A stretch of DNA of 64,000 bases, taken from NCBI GenBank assembly GCA_902540595.1, contig CACBNI010000001.1, positions 1 to 64,000 of the forward strand, in the 5' to 3' direction. Below, piece after piece: positions 48,401-57,700 of this stretch. How positions within the stretch are numbered: position 1 is the stretch's first letter; every line of letters begins with the position of its first letter. Both the position numbers and the translations under genes were made by a program. The stretch comes from an uncultured Pelagibacteraceae bacterium (GTDB lineage Bacteria; Pseudomonadota; Alphaproteobacteria; Pelagibacterales; Pelagibacteraceae). A model generated the notes under the pieces. It did not search any database. It had not been told where the DNA came from and was given only the letters and a program-made list of their open reading frames with translations.

Positions 48401-50124
48401 TGGAAATTTATAAAGATTTATCAAATCCAGCCTCCCAAGAATTCGAAAAATTACTTAATAGCCAGCTCTCAAAAATCCATATAGAAGAAGGCAAAATTAT
48501 AGAGGGTAAAATAAACAAAATTACAGAAAAATTTGTTTTTCTTTTTGTTGAGGGATTAAAGTCTGAGCCTGTTCTAGATATCAATGAATTGAAGAGTATG
48601 GGATTAGCTGAGAAGATTAAAATTGGTGAAACCATATCTGTTTTATTAGAGAAAATTGAAGATAAGCATGGCGAAGTTTTAGTTTCTGCCTCTAAAGCTC
48701 AAAAAATTAAGGGTTGGGATAAATTAGTTGAAGCATACGAAAAAAAGGAACCTATCATGGGTAAAATTATTTCTAAATGTAAAGGAGGTTGTATCGTTGA
48801 GCATATTGATACAGGTTCACTTATGTTCCTACCAGGTAGTCAGATATCGGACAAACCTTTAAAAGATATAAGTCACCTAATGAACGAGCCACAAAAATTT
48901 GCACTAATAAAGCTTGATAAAATCCGAGGCAACGCTTGTGTTTCAAGAAGAGAAATCATCTCATCATTCAAAAAAGAGGACAAAGCTAAAATAATTGAAA
49001 AATTTAAAGTAGGTGACATCATTAAAGGGGCTGAAGTAAAAGGTTATAGTTCTTTTGGTTGTTTTTTTAATGTAAATGGAGAATTAGACGTACTAGTTCA
49101 TCTTCAAGAAATATCTTACTCAAGAGTGAACCATCCTGATGAGGTATTTAATATTGGTGAAAAGCATGATCTAAAAGTTATAACTGTTGATAAAGAAAAA
49201 TTACAAGTTGGCTGTTCAGTAAAACAATTATCAGCAGACCCTTTCGAGCATATAGAAAATTATGAACTAAATAAAATATACAAAGTTAAAGTAGTAAAAC
49301 TAATGGATTTTGGAGCTTTTTGTGAGTTAGAGCCAGGCCTGACTACTCTCTTACATTCAAGTGAACTAAGCTGGACTAAGAAAAATATTTCTGCAAAAAA
49401 AATGTTCAAAATTGGTGATGAAATAGATTGTGTGATTACTGAAATTGATAAAGATAAAAGAAGAGTTGCTATTTCACATAGGTTAACTCAGGAAAATCCT
49501 TTTGAGACTTTTGAGAAAAAGTTTCCTATCAATACGATTGTTGAAGGTGAAATTGTTAACAAAAATGAGTACTCATTATTTGTTAAAATTGAGAATTTAG
49601 ATGTAGATGCGTTTTTGCACTGCAATGACTTAACTTACTTGAATAATGGAGAAGAGGAGTTAGCCAAATATAAGAAAGGTGATAAAATTAAGGTAATGGT
49701 TCTAGAAATAAAATCTTCCGAACAGAAAATAAGAGTTGGCTTGAGACAAACTCAAGCAGATCCTTTTGATTTCTTTAAAGATAAAACCAAAAATCAAACA
49801 ATTACTGTAAAAGTAATATCAACTGACAACAAAGGTTTAATGGTAAGACCTGAAGGTTGTGAAATGGACTTTCAAATTAAAAAAAATGCAATTGCTATCA
49901 ATCCATCAGATGCAAGGCCTTCAAGATGGACAGGTGGTGAAAAATTAGATGTCGCAATTGCTGATCTAGACATTAATAAAAGAAAAGTTGTGTTAAGCAT
50001 TAAATTACTTGAGGAAATAGAAAAGAAAGAAGCTTTAGAAAAATATGGATCGGAAGGATCAGGTAAAAACCTACCATTTTCATCTTTATCTGAGGATCTA
50101 AAAAAAAAAGAAGAAGATAATTAA
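48400..50124 (+). CDS. rpsA: 30S ribosomal protein S1
   Basis: Read from ATG at 48400, which shares its A with the cmk stop (TAATG) and has AGGAAA about 12 nt upstream; an in-frame TTG further upstream would extend it into cmk. The 574-residue product contains about six S1 (OB-fold) repeats; recognisable starts are EGKIIEGKINKITEKFVFLF, GDIIKGAEVKGYSSFGCFF, KIYKVKVVKLMDFGAFCEL and NTIVEGEIVNKNEYSLFVKI. S1 helps mRNA bind to the 30S subunit, including mRNAs with weak ribosome-binding sites, which are common in this AT-rich genome. Confidence 0.96.
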   Translation: MEIYKDLSNPASQEFEKLLNSQLSKIHIEEGKIIEGKINKITEKFVFLFVEGLKSEPVLDINELKSMGLAEKIKIGETISVLLEKIEDKHGEVLVSASKAQKIKGWDKLVEAYEKKEPIMGKIISKCKGGCIVEHIDTGSLMFLPGSQISDKPLKDISHLMNEPQKFALIKLDKIRGNACVSRREIISSFKKEDKAKIIEKFKVGDIIKGAEVKGYSSFGCFFNVNGELDVLVHLQEISYSRVNHPDEVFNIGEKHDLKVITVDKEKLQVGCSVKQLSADPFEHIENYELNKIYKVKVVKLMDFGAFCELEPGLTTLLHSSELSWTKKNISAKKMFKIGDEIDCVITEIDKDKRRVAISHRLTQENPFETFEKKFPINTIVEGEIVNKNEYSLFVKIENLDVDAFLHCNDLTYLNNGEEELAKYKKGDKIKVMVLEIKSSEQKIRVGLRQTQADPFDFFKDKTKNQTITVKVISTDNKGLMVRPEGCEMDFQIKKNAIAINPSDARPSRWTGGEKLDVAIADLDINKRKVVLSIKLLEEIEKKEALEKYGSEGSGKNLPFSSLSEDLKKKEEDN

Positions 50125-50141
50125 AATTAAGAAGATCTAAA

Positions 50142-50432
50142 TTGGCTATTGTAAAATCAAAGCTTTTAAAACAACTTTCAAACAATTACCCTAATTTCTT
50201 AAAAAAAGACTTAGAAAAGTTTACTAATATAATTTTAAACGAAATAAAGAGAGCTCTAAGAAGAGGAGACCGAGTAGAACTAAGAGGTTTTGGAGTATTT
50301 TCCACCAATATTCAAAAAGCAAGAATTTCACGAAATCCTAAAACAGGAGAAAAAGTCAATACTCCTGAAAAAAAAACTATTCACTTTAAAATGTCCAAAG
50401 ACTTGTTTAAAAAATTAAATCATGAAGAATAA
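50142..50432 (+). CDS. ihfB: Integration host factor subunit beta
   Basis: A 96-residue HU/IHF-fold protein. The TTG at 50142 is the best start since it yields the family N-terminus (AIVKSKLLKQLSNNYPNF). RALRRGDRVELRGFGVFST and ARISRNPKTGEKVNTPEK are diagnostic; the proline after RN inserts into DNA. The RRGDRVELRGFG wording favours IHF-beta over HU, as does the rpsA-ihfB order. It overlaps pyrF by 11 bp. The IHF-alpha partner is not in this window. Confidence 0.93.
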   Translation: MAIVKSKLLKQLSNNYPNFLKKDLEKFTNIILNEIKRALRRGDRVELRGFGVFSTNIQKARISRNPKTGEKVNTPEKKTIHFKMSKDLFKKLNHEE

Positions 50433-51114
50433 AATTATATTTGTTGCGTGTGATGCATCAAAGATAATTAAAATTAAAGATATTATTGTTCAAACAAAAA
50501 ATAATAAATTAAAGATCATACCAAAATTTGGATTGCAACTTTTTTACTCAAAAAATGGAAGAAAGTTCCTCGAAAAATTTAAAAGAGATTTTTGGTTAGA
50601 TTTAAAAATAAATGATATTCCACAAACCGCTCTCTCAGCAATAGATAGTTTAAAAGATTTAAAAAAATGCAAATATATTACAGTCCATGCAAATGGTGGT
50701 CTCGATATGCTAAAAGCTGTAAAAAAACATGCTAAAAAAATTAATAGAAACTTAAAAGTCTTAGGAGTTACAATTTTAACAAGCTTGAATAACAAATCTT
50801 TGAAAGAGATCGGTCATACCAAAAATGTTCAACAATTAGTTTTGAAACAAGCTGAACTTATAAAAAAATCAGGTTGTGATGGAATTGTATGCTCACCACA
50901 AGAATCCAAAATGATTAGAAAAAAATTTAAAAATTTGTTGATAATAACACCTGGCGTAAGACTACCAGGAGATAAATCAAACGATCAAGCAAGAGTGATG
51001 AGTCCTAAAGATGCTTTTAAGAATAAAGTTTCAGGGGTTGTAATGGGCAGATCACTTACAAAAGGTAATATTAAACATAATTTAAAAAAATTGATTGATC
51101 ATTTAAGTCAATGA
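50422..51114 (+). CDS. pyrF: Orotidine 5'-phosphate decarboxylase
   Basis: A 230-residue OMP decarboxylase completing UMP synthesis. FVACDASKIIKIKDI opens the barrel, and FWLDLKINDIPQTALSAI carries the catalytic D-x-K-x2-D array. TVHANGGLDMLKAVK, GVTILTSLNNKSLKEIG, GIVCSPQES and ITPGVRLPGDKSNDQARVMS complete the phosphate-binding loop region. It overlaps ihfB and trpF on either side. The sequence is compact but all key residues are present. Confidence 0.94.
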   Translation: MKNKIIFVACDASKIIKIKDIIVQTKNNKLKIIPKFGLQLFYSKNGRKFLEKFKRDFWLDLKINDIPQTALSAIDSLKDLKKCKYITVHANGGLDMLKAVKKHAKKINRNLKVLGVTILTSLNNKSLKEIGHTKNVQQLVLKQAELIKKSGCDGIVCSPQESKMIRKKFKNLLIITPGVRLPGDKSNDQARVMSPKDAFKNKVSGVVMGRSLTKGNIKHNLKKLIDHLSQ

Positions 51115-51740
51115 TCAAAGGCTGTAAAATATGTGGAGTTTCTGATCCAGATACATTAAGCTTTATCGTTAATCATCCGTATCCACCTAAATTTGTTGGT
51201 TTTATTTGTAACTATCAAAAAAGTCCAAGATATGTTGAGTTTAACAAATTAGAAAAGTTGTTAAATATAAATAAAAATAACTCTCAGTATGTTGCTGTAT
51301 TAGTTAAACCCAATAAAGAAATATTAGAACAAATTAAAAATCTTCCTTTTGACTACTACCAATTGTATGATTGCACGCCTGAACAAATAAACTCAATCAA
51401 AATAAAATATAATAAAAAAATAATTACCGCATTTACTGTTAAAGACAAATCAGACTTAGAAAAATATCAAGATTTTAATGAGGTAACTGATATTTATTTA
51501 TTTGATAGTAAAGGTTATGAAAAAAGTGAAGCATTTGATCACAATCTAATTATGGATATCAAAATTAATAAAAAATTGATGCTTGCTGGTAACATTAAGT
51601 ACAATGACGACTTAGAAAGTTATGGAAAAATAGCAGATTTTATAGATTTATCTGGAGGGTTAGAAACTTCTGGATTAAAAGATCTATCCAAAATAGAAAT
51701 TTTTTTAAAAAAAGTAAAACAAATTAAAAATGAAACTTAA
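51111..51740 (+). CDS. trpF: Phosphoribosylanthranilate isomerase
   Basis: A 209-residue TrpF of tryptophan synthesis. GCKICGVSDPDTLSFI contains the catalytic cysteine (KICG). VGFICNYQKSPRYVEF matches the GFVFxxxSPRxV motif, DIYLFDSKG carries the catalytic aspartate, MLAGNIKYND is the phosphate-binding GGL/N-type segment, and DLSGGLETSGLKDL is the SSGVExxxGxKD signature in altered form. Followed by trpB and trpA. No trpE, trpG, trpD or trpC is in the window. Confidence 0.92.
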   Translation: MIKGCKICGVSDPDTLSFIVNHPYPPKFVGFICNYQKSPRYVEFNKLEKLLNINKNNSQYVAVLVKPNKEILEQIKNLPFDYYQLYDCTPEQINSIKIKYNKKIITAFTVKDKSDLEKYQDFNEVTDIYLFDSKGYEKSEAFDHNLIMDIKINKKLMLAGNIKYNDDLESYGKIADFIDLSGGLETSGLKDLSKIEIFLKKVKQIKNET

Positions 51741-52959
51741 AAAAGGTGTTCCGTTAATTGATCAACATGACCAATTTGGTTTTTGGGGAGAAAAATTTGG
51801 AGGTAGCTTCATCCCTGAAACATTAAAAAAACCTGTAGAGGACTTAACAGAAGAATTTAAGAAACTAAGAAAAAATAAAAAATTTATTAAAAAGAGGGAC
51901 TATTATTTTAAAAATTACATTGGCGCTCCAACCTCTTTTGTAAAATTAGAAAATTTATCTAGTCATCTGGGTGGTGCTCAAATATGGGCAAAAGTTGTCT
52001 CTGAAGCCAACGGGGGGGCTCATAAAATATATAATGCGACTGTGCATGCACTTCTTTGTAAAGCGATGGGTAAAAAATATATCGTTGGTGACACAGGAGC
52101 TGGTTATGCAGGAAAAATGTTAAGTATGGCTGCAAAAAAGTTTGGCTTGAAATGTAAAATATTTATGGGTGCTAAAGATATTAAAAGACAAAAACCAAAC
52201 TGTGATGCAATAAAAAAAAATGGGGCTGAAATTGTCCCTGTTTATTCTGGCAGTCAGACCTTGGTAGATGCAGTAAGTGAATGCATGAGATACTGGGTAT
52301 CAAACTGCGATAATACTCATATGTGTGTTGGTAGTACAGTAGGACCAAATATATTTGTTAAAATATGTGGTTGGAGTACTGCCCAAATATCCAGAGAATT
52401 GAAGGTACAATTAAAATCTGAATTTAAAAAAATTCCAAAAAAAATTAAATTAATTAATTGTGTAGGTGGTGGGAGTTCGGCTTATGGCTTCTGGAGTGAA
52501 TTTATAGATTTTAACAAAAAACAAATTGAGCTGATTGGAGTTGAAGCAGGTGGGCCTGAAAAATCAAAACTTCATGCAGCTCCATTAAGCCAAAATGCAA
52601 AAATTGGAATTTTACATGGTGCTGCTTCTTATGTTTGCCAAGATAATGAAGGTCAAATAAATAAAACTGAGTCTATTAGTGCTGGATTAGATTATCCAGG
52701 TGTAAGTCCTATTCATTGTTTCTTAAAAGATACCAAAAGAGCAAGATACACTTATGCAACTGATGAGGAGGCTTTGAATGCACACATTATGGTAACTAAG
52801 TTTGAAAACCTTAATCCAAGTTTAGAGCCTAGTCATGCATTTGCTGAAGCAATTAAAATTGCTCCCGAACTAAGTAAAGAAACAATTATAATTGTAAATT
52901 CTTGTGGGGACGCCAAGAAAGATAGAGATATTTTAAAAGAAAGATTGGGTAAAAATTAA
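51730..52959 (+). CDS. trpB: Tryptophan synthase beta chain
   Basis: A 409-residue TrpB. FGFWGEKFGGSFIPETL is the N-terminal signature. PLP lysine is in EANGGAHKIYNATVHALL; the family usually has LNHTGAHKINN, so the surroundings are changed but HK is kept. GDTGAGYAGKMLSMAAKKFG, the substrate-contacting GSQTLVDAVSE, CVGGGSSAYGFWSEF (glycine-rich phosphate loop) and GLDYPGVSPIH follow. It overlaps both trpF (11 bp) and trpA (1 bp), consistent with stoichiometric expression. Confidence 0.95.
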   Translation: MKLKKGVPLIDQHDQFGFWGEKFGGSFIPETLKKPVEDLTEEFKKLRKNKKFIKKRDYYFKNYIGAPTSFVKLENLSSHLGGAQIWAKVVSEANGGAHKIYNATVHALLCKAMGKKYIVGDTGAGYAGKMLSMAAKKFGLKCKIFMGAKDIKRQKPNCDAIKKNGAEIVPVYSGSQTLVDAVSECMRYWVSNCDNTHMCVGSTVGPNIFVKICGWSTAQISRELKVQLKSEFKKIPKKIKLINCVGGGSSAYGFWSEFIDFNKKQIELIGVEAGGPEKSKLHAAPLSQNAKIGILHGAASYVCQDNEGQINKTESISAGLDYPGVSPIHCFLKDTKRARYTYATDEEALNAHIMVTKFENLNPSLEPSHAFAEAIKIAPELSKETIIIVNSCGDAKKDRDILKERLGKN

Positions 52960-53759
52960 TGGTCTCATTAATTAACGAAGCTTTTAAAAAAGCAAGAAAT
53001 GCTAACAGGCCTGCATTGTTAACTTATACAGTTGCTGGTGATAATACTAAAAAAAAATCTTTAGATATTCTTAATTCAATATCAACTTTTGCTGATATAT
53101 GCGAGTTAGGTTTCCCCCATAACACTCCCATTGCAGATGGTGGTCAGATACAAACTAGTGCTTACCGTGCAATTAAAAATGGAATTAAAATAAATGATGT
53201 TTTTGAAATTGCTAAAGAATTTAAGTTATCAAAAAAGACAACTCCTATTATTTTAATGGGCTATTACAATATGATTTATCAATATGATGAAAATAAATTT
53301 CTAAAAAAATGTAAAAGTTCAAAAATAGATGGTTTGATTGTTGTTGACCTTCCCTACCCAGAAAATAAGAGTTTTTCAAAAAAATGTAAAAGAAAAGGTG
53401 TTAACTTTGTACAATTAGTGTCTCCAACTACATCAAATATAAGATTAAAAAGAATTATCAAAGACTCTCATGATATGATTTACTACATAAGTATGTTGTC
53501 AACTACGGGAGGAAAATTAAAAGTTTCTGCTAAAAAAATTTTAGAAAATTATTTCAAAATTAAAAATCAAAACAAATCAAAAAACGTTGTAATTGGATTT
53601 GGTATCACAGAGAAAACTATTAAATCACTCAAAAAGGCTGATGGCTTAGTTGTAGGAAGCGCAATTTGTAAGGAAATATCTAAATCCATTAAAAACAGAC
53701 AAAATGCTGTCACAAATGTTACTAATGTAGTTAGAAGATTAAAAAATAAAATTAAATGA
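52959..53759 (+). CDS. trpA: Tryptophan synthase alpha chain
   Basis: A 266-residue TrpA. LLTYTVAGDNTKKKSLDIL, then ICELGFPHNTPIADGGQIQT carries the catalytic Glu (ELGFP) and the DG active-site loop. ILMGYYNMIYQYDENKFLKK, GLIVVDLPYPE (second catalytic Asp) and VQLVSPTTSNIRLKRI are standard. YYISMLSTTGGKL replaces the usual YxxSxxGVTG. It forms the alpha2beta2 complex with TrpB and overlaps accD by 4 bp. Confidence 0.95.
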   Translation: MVSLINEAFKKARNANRPALLTYTVAGDNTKKKSLDILNSISTFADICELGFPHNTPIADGGQIQTSAYRAIKNGIKINDVFEIAKEFKLSKKTTPIILMGYYNMIYQYDENKFLKKCKSSKIDGLIVVDLPYPENKSFSKKCKRKGVNFVQLVSPTTSNIRLKRIIKDSHDMIYYISMLSTTGGKLKVSAKKILENYFKIKNQNKSKNVVIGFGITEKTIKSLKKADGLVVGSAICKEISKSIKNRQNAVTNVTNVVRRLKNKIK

Positions 53760-54685
53760 ACTGGATTACAAAAATAATTAAAGCTGGTGAAAAAATCAAA
53801 ACAGCTATCAAGGAAAGAGCATCAAAAGAAGACATCGCAAATAGTGATTGGACTTCATGCTGCATAGGTCCAATACTTAAAAAAGACTTAGAAAATAACT
53901 TATGGGTTTGTCCTGAATGTAACAAGCACCACCGAATTAAGCCTAAACAGAGATTTGATATTTTATTTGGTAAAAACAATTATGAAATATTTAAAACTCC
54001 TATTCCAAAAGATGATCCGTTAAATTGGACTGATTCAAAATCATATAAAGACAGATTAAAAAGTGCCCGAAAAAAAACTGGTTTAGAGTGTGGAATGATG
54101 GTTGCATCTGGTACTATTGACAATATTAAAATTACTGCAGTTGCATCTGATTTTGATTTTTTAGGTGCCTCGATGGCTGCTGCTGAAGGCGAAGCTTTTT
54201 TATATGGAATTCAACATGCGATAGAAAATAAAACTCCTTTTTTATGTATTAGTGCTGGTGGCGGAATGAGAATGATGGAAAGTTTAATTTCATTATCTCA
54301 GATGACGAGAACTACTCTAGCAATTAATGAATTAAAAAAAAATGGTTTACCTTACTTGGTTTGTATTACAGACCCAACTGCCGGAGGAATAACTGCCTCT
54401 TATGCAATGCTAGGTGATATCAATATTGCAGAACCTGGTGCATTGATCGCATTTGCAGGAGCTAGAGTAATTCAAGGTACTGTTAAAGAAGAGTTGCCTG
54501 AAGGTTTTCAAAAGAGTGAGTATGTTGAAAAAACTGGATTTGTTGACCTAATAGTTAAACGAAAAGAACTAGCCTCTAAGATTGGAACTCTATTATCAAT
54601 ATTGTTAAAGCGAAATTCTGTTATAACTTCTGAACAAAATGAAACTGCCGAAGATAGTCGATCGCTTACAAAAGTTGCATCCTAA
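53756..54685 (+). CDS. accD: Acetyl-CoA carboxylase carboxyltransferase subunit beta
   Basis: A 309-residue AccD. The N-terminal zinc ribbon reads WTSCCIGPILKKDLENNLWV then CPECNKHHR; the first pair is adjacent Cys-Cys rather than the usual C-x2-C, so zinc binding may be shifted. The carboxyltransferase core has LNWTDSKSYKDRLKSARKKT, GASMAAAEGEAFLYGIQHAI, CISAGGGMRMMESLISLSQM and ITDPTAGGITASYAMLGD. It pairs with AccA (31283). The last 47 bp also encode the start of FolC in another frame. Confidence 0.95.
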   Translation: MNWITKIIKAGEKIKTAIKERASKEDIANSDWTSCCIGPILKKDLENNLWVCPECNKHHRIKPKQRFDILFGKNNYEIFKTPIPKDDPLNWTDSKSYKDRLKSARKKTGLECGMMVASGTIDNIKITAVASDFDFLGASMAAAEGEAFLYGIQHAIENKTPFLCISAGGGMRMMESLISLSQMTRTTLAINELKKNGLPYLVCITDPTAGGITASYAMLGDINIAEPGALIAFAGARVIQGTVKEELPEGFQKSEYVEKTGFVDLIVKRKELASKIGTLLSILLKRNSVITSEQNETAEDSRSLTKVAS

Positions 54686-55907
54686 AGAGATAGACCTAAG
54701 TTTAAATAGAATAAAAAAACTCTGTAAAACCCTTGGAAATCCACAAGACAAATTAAAAGCTATTTCGGTAGTTGGAACTAATGGCAAATATTCAACGATA
54801 CAGGCATTATTTGCAATCTTAAGAGAGGCAAATATTAAGTGTAATATTTATACCAGCCCCCATATCAAAAGAATAAATGAAAGATTTGTATTTAATAATG
54901 AAGAATTAAATGATGATGATCTTGGAATTCTTTTTGAGGAAGTTGAAGAAGCAAATAACAATGAGCCAATAACTTTTTTTGAAATACTAACTGCAGCATA
55001 TTTTCATAATGCCTCAAAATACCCTGGAAATATTAACCTAATTGAAACAGGGCTATTTCACCGCTTTGATGCAACAAATATATTAAAAGATAATTTAGCA
55101 AGTATTGTAACTTCTATTGGTTTGGATCATTTAGATTGGTTACCTGAAAATGAACAAACAACTAAAAAAATAATATTTGAAAAAACCTCAACTTTAGTAA
55201 ATTCTAATATTATTATTGCAAAGCAAAGTTCATCTGAAATTGTTAATGATATAAAAAGTTCAATTTTAAAAAATTCCTCAAAAAAATATTTTTTTAATGA
55301 AGACTATAATTATTCATCTAATGAAAATGGTTTTTTTTTTTATGAAGATAAAAATGGTGGTATTAAGCTTCCAACCCCAAACTTAAAAGGTCAATTTCAG
55401 CTTGAAAATATTTCAACAGCAATAGCAACCTTAAGATCAATCAACCATTTAAAAGTTAGTGAAAAACATATTAAAGATGGAATTACTAAAATTAAAAGTA
55501 TCGCACGACTTCAAGAAATAGACTCTGGTAATCTTAAAGAATTGGTAAAAAATAATAAATTACTTGTTGATGGATCTCATAACCCTTTAGGGGCAAAAGT
55601 TTTGAATGAATATTTGGAAAGTTTAAATTGCAATATACATATTATTCTAGGTATGATGAGTAACAAAGATCATAACGATTATATGAGTTACTTTAAAAAT
55701 ATTTCTTCCTTGACCACTATAGATATCCCCAATCAGCCAAACTCAATCAAAGGAAAAGTGTTAAAAAGTAAGCTTAATAGCTTCGAAAACGTTCGATATA
55801 AAGAGAGTATTATAGATGCTATCAAGTCAATTCCGGTCAAGGAAAACGATATAATATTGATTACAGGATCTTTGTATCTTGCTGGTGAGGTGTTAAATTT
55901 AAATTAA
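54639..55907 (+). CDS. folC: Folylpolyglutamate synthase/dihydrofolate synthase
   Basis: A 422-residue Mur-ligase-family protein that adds glutamate to (dihydro)folate. MKLPKIVDRLQKLHPKEIDL is the expected N-terminus, so the 47-bp overlap with accD is real. The ATP loop reads VVGTNGKYSTIQAL, with Tyr for the usual second Gly (GTNGKGS). YTSPHIKRINERFVFN is canonical. IETGLFHRFDATN replaces the family's EVGLGGRLDATN. LLVDGSHNPLGAKVLNEYL is the C-terminal-domain signature. Last gene of the long plus-strand run; it overlaps convergent trxA by 4 bp. Confidence 0.92.
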   Translation: MKLPKIVDRLQKLHPKEIDLSLNRIKKLCKTLGNPQDKLKAISVVGTNGKYSTIQALFAILREANIKCNIYTSPHIKRINERFVFNNEELNDDDLGILFEEVEEANNNEPITFFEILTAAYFHNASKYPGNINLIETGLFHRFDATNILKDNLASIVTSIGLDHLDWLPENEQTTKKIIFEKTSTLVNSNIIIAKQSSSEIVNDIKSSILKNSSKKYFFNEDYNYSSNENGFFFYEDKNGGIKLPTPNLKGQFQLENISTAIATLRSINHLKVSEKHIKDGITKIKSIARLQEIDSGNLKELVKNNKLLVDGSHNPLGAKVLNEYLESLNCNIHIILGMMSNKDHNDYMSYFKNISSLTTIDIPNQPNSIKGKVLKSKLNSFENVRYKESIIDAIKSIPVKENDIILITGSLYLAGEVLNLN

Positions 55908-56221
55908 ATATTTTCGTCTAGGAATTCTTTCATATGTCTTTCTGGAACTCCTCCAACTTTACGGCTAACTTCTTGTCCTTTTTTATATATGATTACTGTT
56001 GGCACTCCACGGATCCCAGCTGCAGAACCTGTATTAATTCCGGCATCTTCAATATCGGTTATATAAAAGTTTGCTTTGTCTTTGTACTCATCTGATAATT
56101 TATCCATCACTGGCTTGAGAGCTTTACAGGGACCGCACCAGGATGCTGAGAATTGAATTACTGATACGTCTTCATTTTTAATTTTATTATCAAAATCTTC
56201 ATCTTTAAAATCTATAAGCAT
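55904..56221 (-). CDS. trxA: Thioredoxin
   Basis: A 105-residue thioredoxin with the redox motif WCGPC in VIQFSASWCGPCKALKPVM (about 27-33), and the cis-proline region IRGVPTVIIYKKGQEV. It has no signal peptide, so it is cytoplasmic. It is last in the minus-strand group rmuC / MGME1-like / exonuclease / trxA, with a 34-bp gap to the exonuclease gene, and converges on folC as is usual for trxA-folC in alphaproteobacteria. Confidence 0.96.
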   Translation of the reverse strand: MLIDFKDEDFDNKIKNEDVSVIQFSASWCGPCKALKPVMDKLSDEYKDKANFYITDIEDAGINTGSAAGIRGVPTVIIYKKGQEVSRKVGGVPERHMKEFLDENI

Positions 56222-56255
56222 AAATCCTTTCTATAAATTGGGGCCTTAAAGTCAA

Positions 56256-57692
56256 CTAGGCAATTTCATATTTTTTTTCAATAGACATTATAAATTCATT
56301 AATTTCGTCTAATTTTTTCAACTCTTCCTGATCATCTCGGTTAGATGCTTGATCTCTCAATGTATCAATCTCCGTGTAAGCCATACCGATGGTTTGCCAC
56401 TTTTCCTTGTTTTTACTCAATATCCTCCGAGCTATTTCGCTCTTAATATTTTTGTATAAATCAGGGGGTAAAATATGAGGTGCTTCTTGGTAAATAATTT
56501 TTTGACCAAACCAGCTACAGCGTTTGTCAGTGAACTTGTCTAGTAATCTTAATTTGTCCTCCCACGATGAACTATGCCATGTTTTAAATAATGCAGTATC
56601 TTTATTAGGAATAAATTTTTCATACAAAGTTTCTTCTGGAAGCAAATCTTCTTGAGTTTGAGTTTGAGCTTTCTCTTCAGCAGCTTCCCTATTAATAATT
56701 TGTATATTTTTACAAAAATTTTCACTATTTCTTACTAACTTTGCTCTTTTCAGAATGTTTTCTAAATCTAATTCTGAATATGCTTTTTCTTTTAATGCAA
56801 ATTTTTTATCTAAAACTACTGGAGCCTTATTAGTTTTTAATACCCTTAAAGCTTTTGGGCTTATTTTTTTCAAATTTGCTTTAAGGTCATTAATTGACAA
56901 ATTTAGAAAAGGTTCTGGATCTCTTCTCAAATCCCAAACATATCCCCAAGATGCATACGTAGGATGAAAACAATGCTCTGGATGAAGTGTAGAAACTAGA
57001 TACATCATATTTCGTCCTTTTACATTTTCAAAGATAGAATAAATTCCCTCACTTTTTAAAAGTGATTCAACACTGCTCTTTGTTGAAGTGCTTAAAAATT
57101 TTTCCCAATTATCTTTATGTTGATCTTTTATAATTCTAAGAATTTTTAAACTTGTGAAAGCGTCATGATAAGCTGTATGTTGTTGAGTTGTATCAAATCC
57201 TTGTTGTCGGGCGAGTGCTTCTAAAGCCAAACTTTCATTTCCTGCAGGAGTTAATTCTGTTTTTAAAGTTTCAGAGTTTATAGTTTGAGCAGCTCTTGCA
57301 ACATGTAGACCATCAGTTTCTTGATTGGGTGAAGAATGGGTTAAATAAGGATATCTGTTTCCTTTAAAAAAATTAAAATGAAACATGCGACGATCAAAAT
57401 TAAGATTACTCCAACCCATGAATAAAGATGGAGCTGCTTTTGAAAAGAAATTTTCAACAGCTCCTAGAAAATCATAATGTGAATAGTTCCCTTTAGTAAG
57501 TAAATCAATACTTGTAGAATTTACTAAAAGCGCTTTTGCACTAGGCACTTCCCCTTCTGGCATGCGCCCACGGATATTTAACTTTCCGATTTCTTTAAGG
57601 TTTTTATCTACAACCACCGCACCAACCTCAATAATGCTTCCCCAAATAGTACTATTGGTTGTTTCAGTATCGTAGATTACTATTTTATCCAT
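56256..57692 (-). CDS. Exonuclease I-like DEDD 3'-5' DNA exonuclease
   Basis: A 478-residue protein. The N-terminal exonuclease domain starts VIYDTETTNSTIWGSIIEVG with Exo I (D-x-E), has LFMGWSNLNFDRRMFHFNFF as Exo II, and HTAYHDAFTSLKILRII (HxxxxD) as Exo III. The C-terminal part (residues 230-478) shows DLRRDPEPFLNLSINDLKAN and ILKRAKLVRNSENFCKNI, resembling the SH3-like and helical regions of E. coli exonuclease I (SbcB, 475 residues). It likely degrades single-stranded DNA in repair and recombination. It lies 8 bp after the MGME1-like nuclease gene and belongs to the same transcript. Confidence 0.82.
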   Translation of the reverse strand: MDKIVIYDTETTNSTIWGSIIEVGAVVVDKNLKEIGKLNIRGRMPEGEVPSAKALLVNSTSIDLLTKGNYSHYDFLGAVENFFSKAAPSLFMGWSNLNFDRRMFHFNFFKGNRYPYLTHSSPNQETDGLHVARAAQTINSETLKTELTPAGNESLALEALARQQGFDTTQQHTAYHDAFTSLKILRIIKDQHKDNWEKFLSTSTKSSVESLLKSEGIYSIFENVKGRNMMYLVSTLHPEHCFHPTYASWGYVWDLRRDPEPFLNLSINDLKANLKKISPKALRVLKTNKAPVVLDKKFALKEKAYSELDLENILKRAKLVRNSENFCKNIQIINREAAEEKAQTQTQEDLLPEETLYEKFIPNKDTALFKTWHSSSWEDKLRLLDKFTDKRCSWFGQKIIYQEAPHILPPDLYKNIKSEIARRILSKNKEKWQTIGMAYTEIDTLRDQASNRDDQEELKKLDEINEFIMSIEKKYEIA

Positions 57693-57700
57693 ATTAATAT

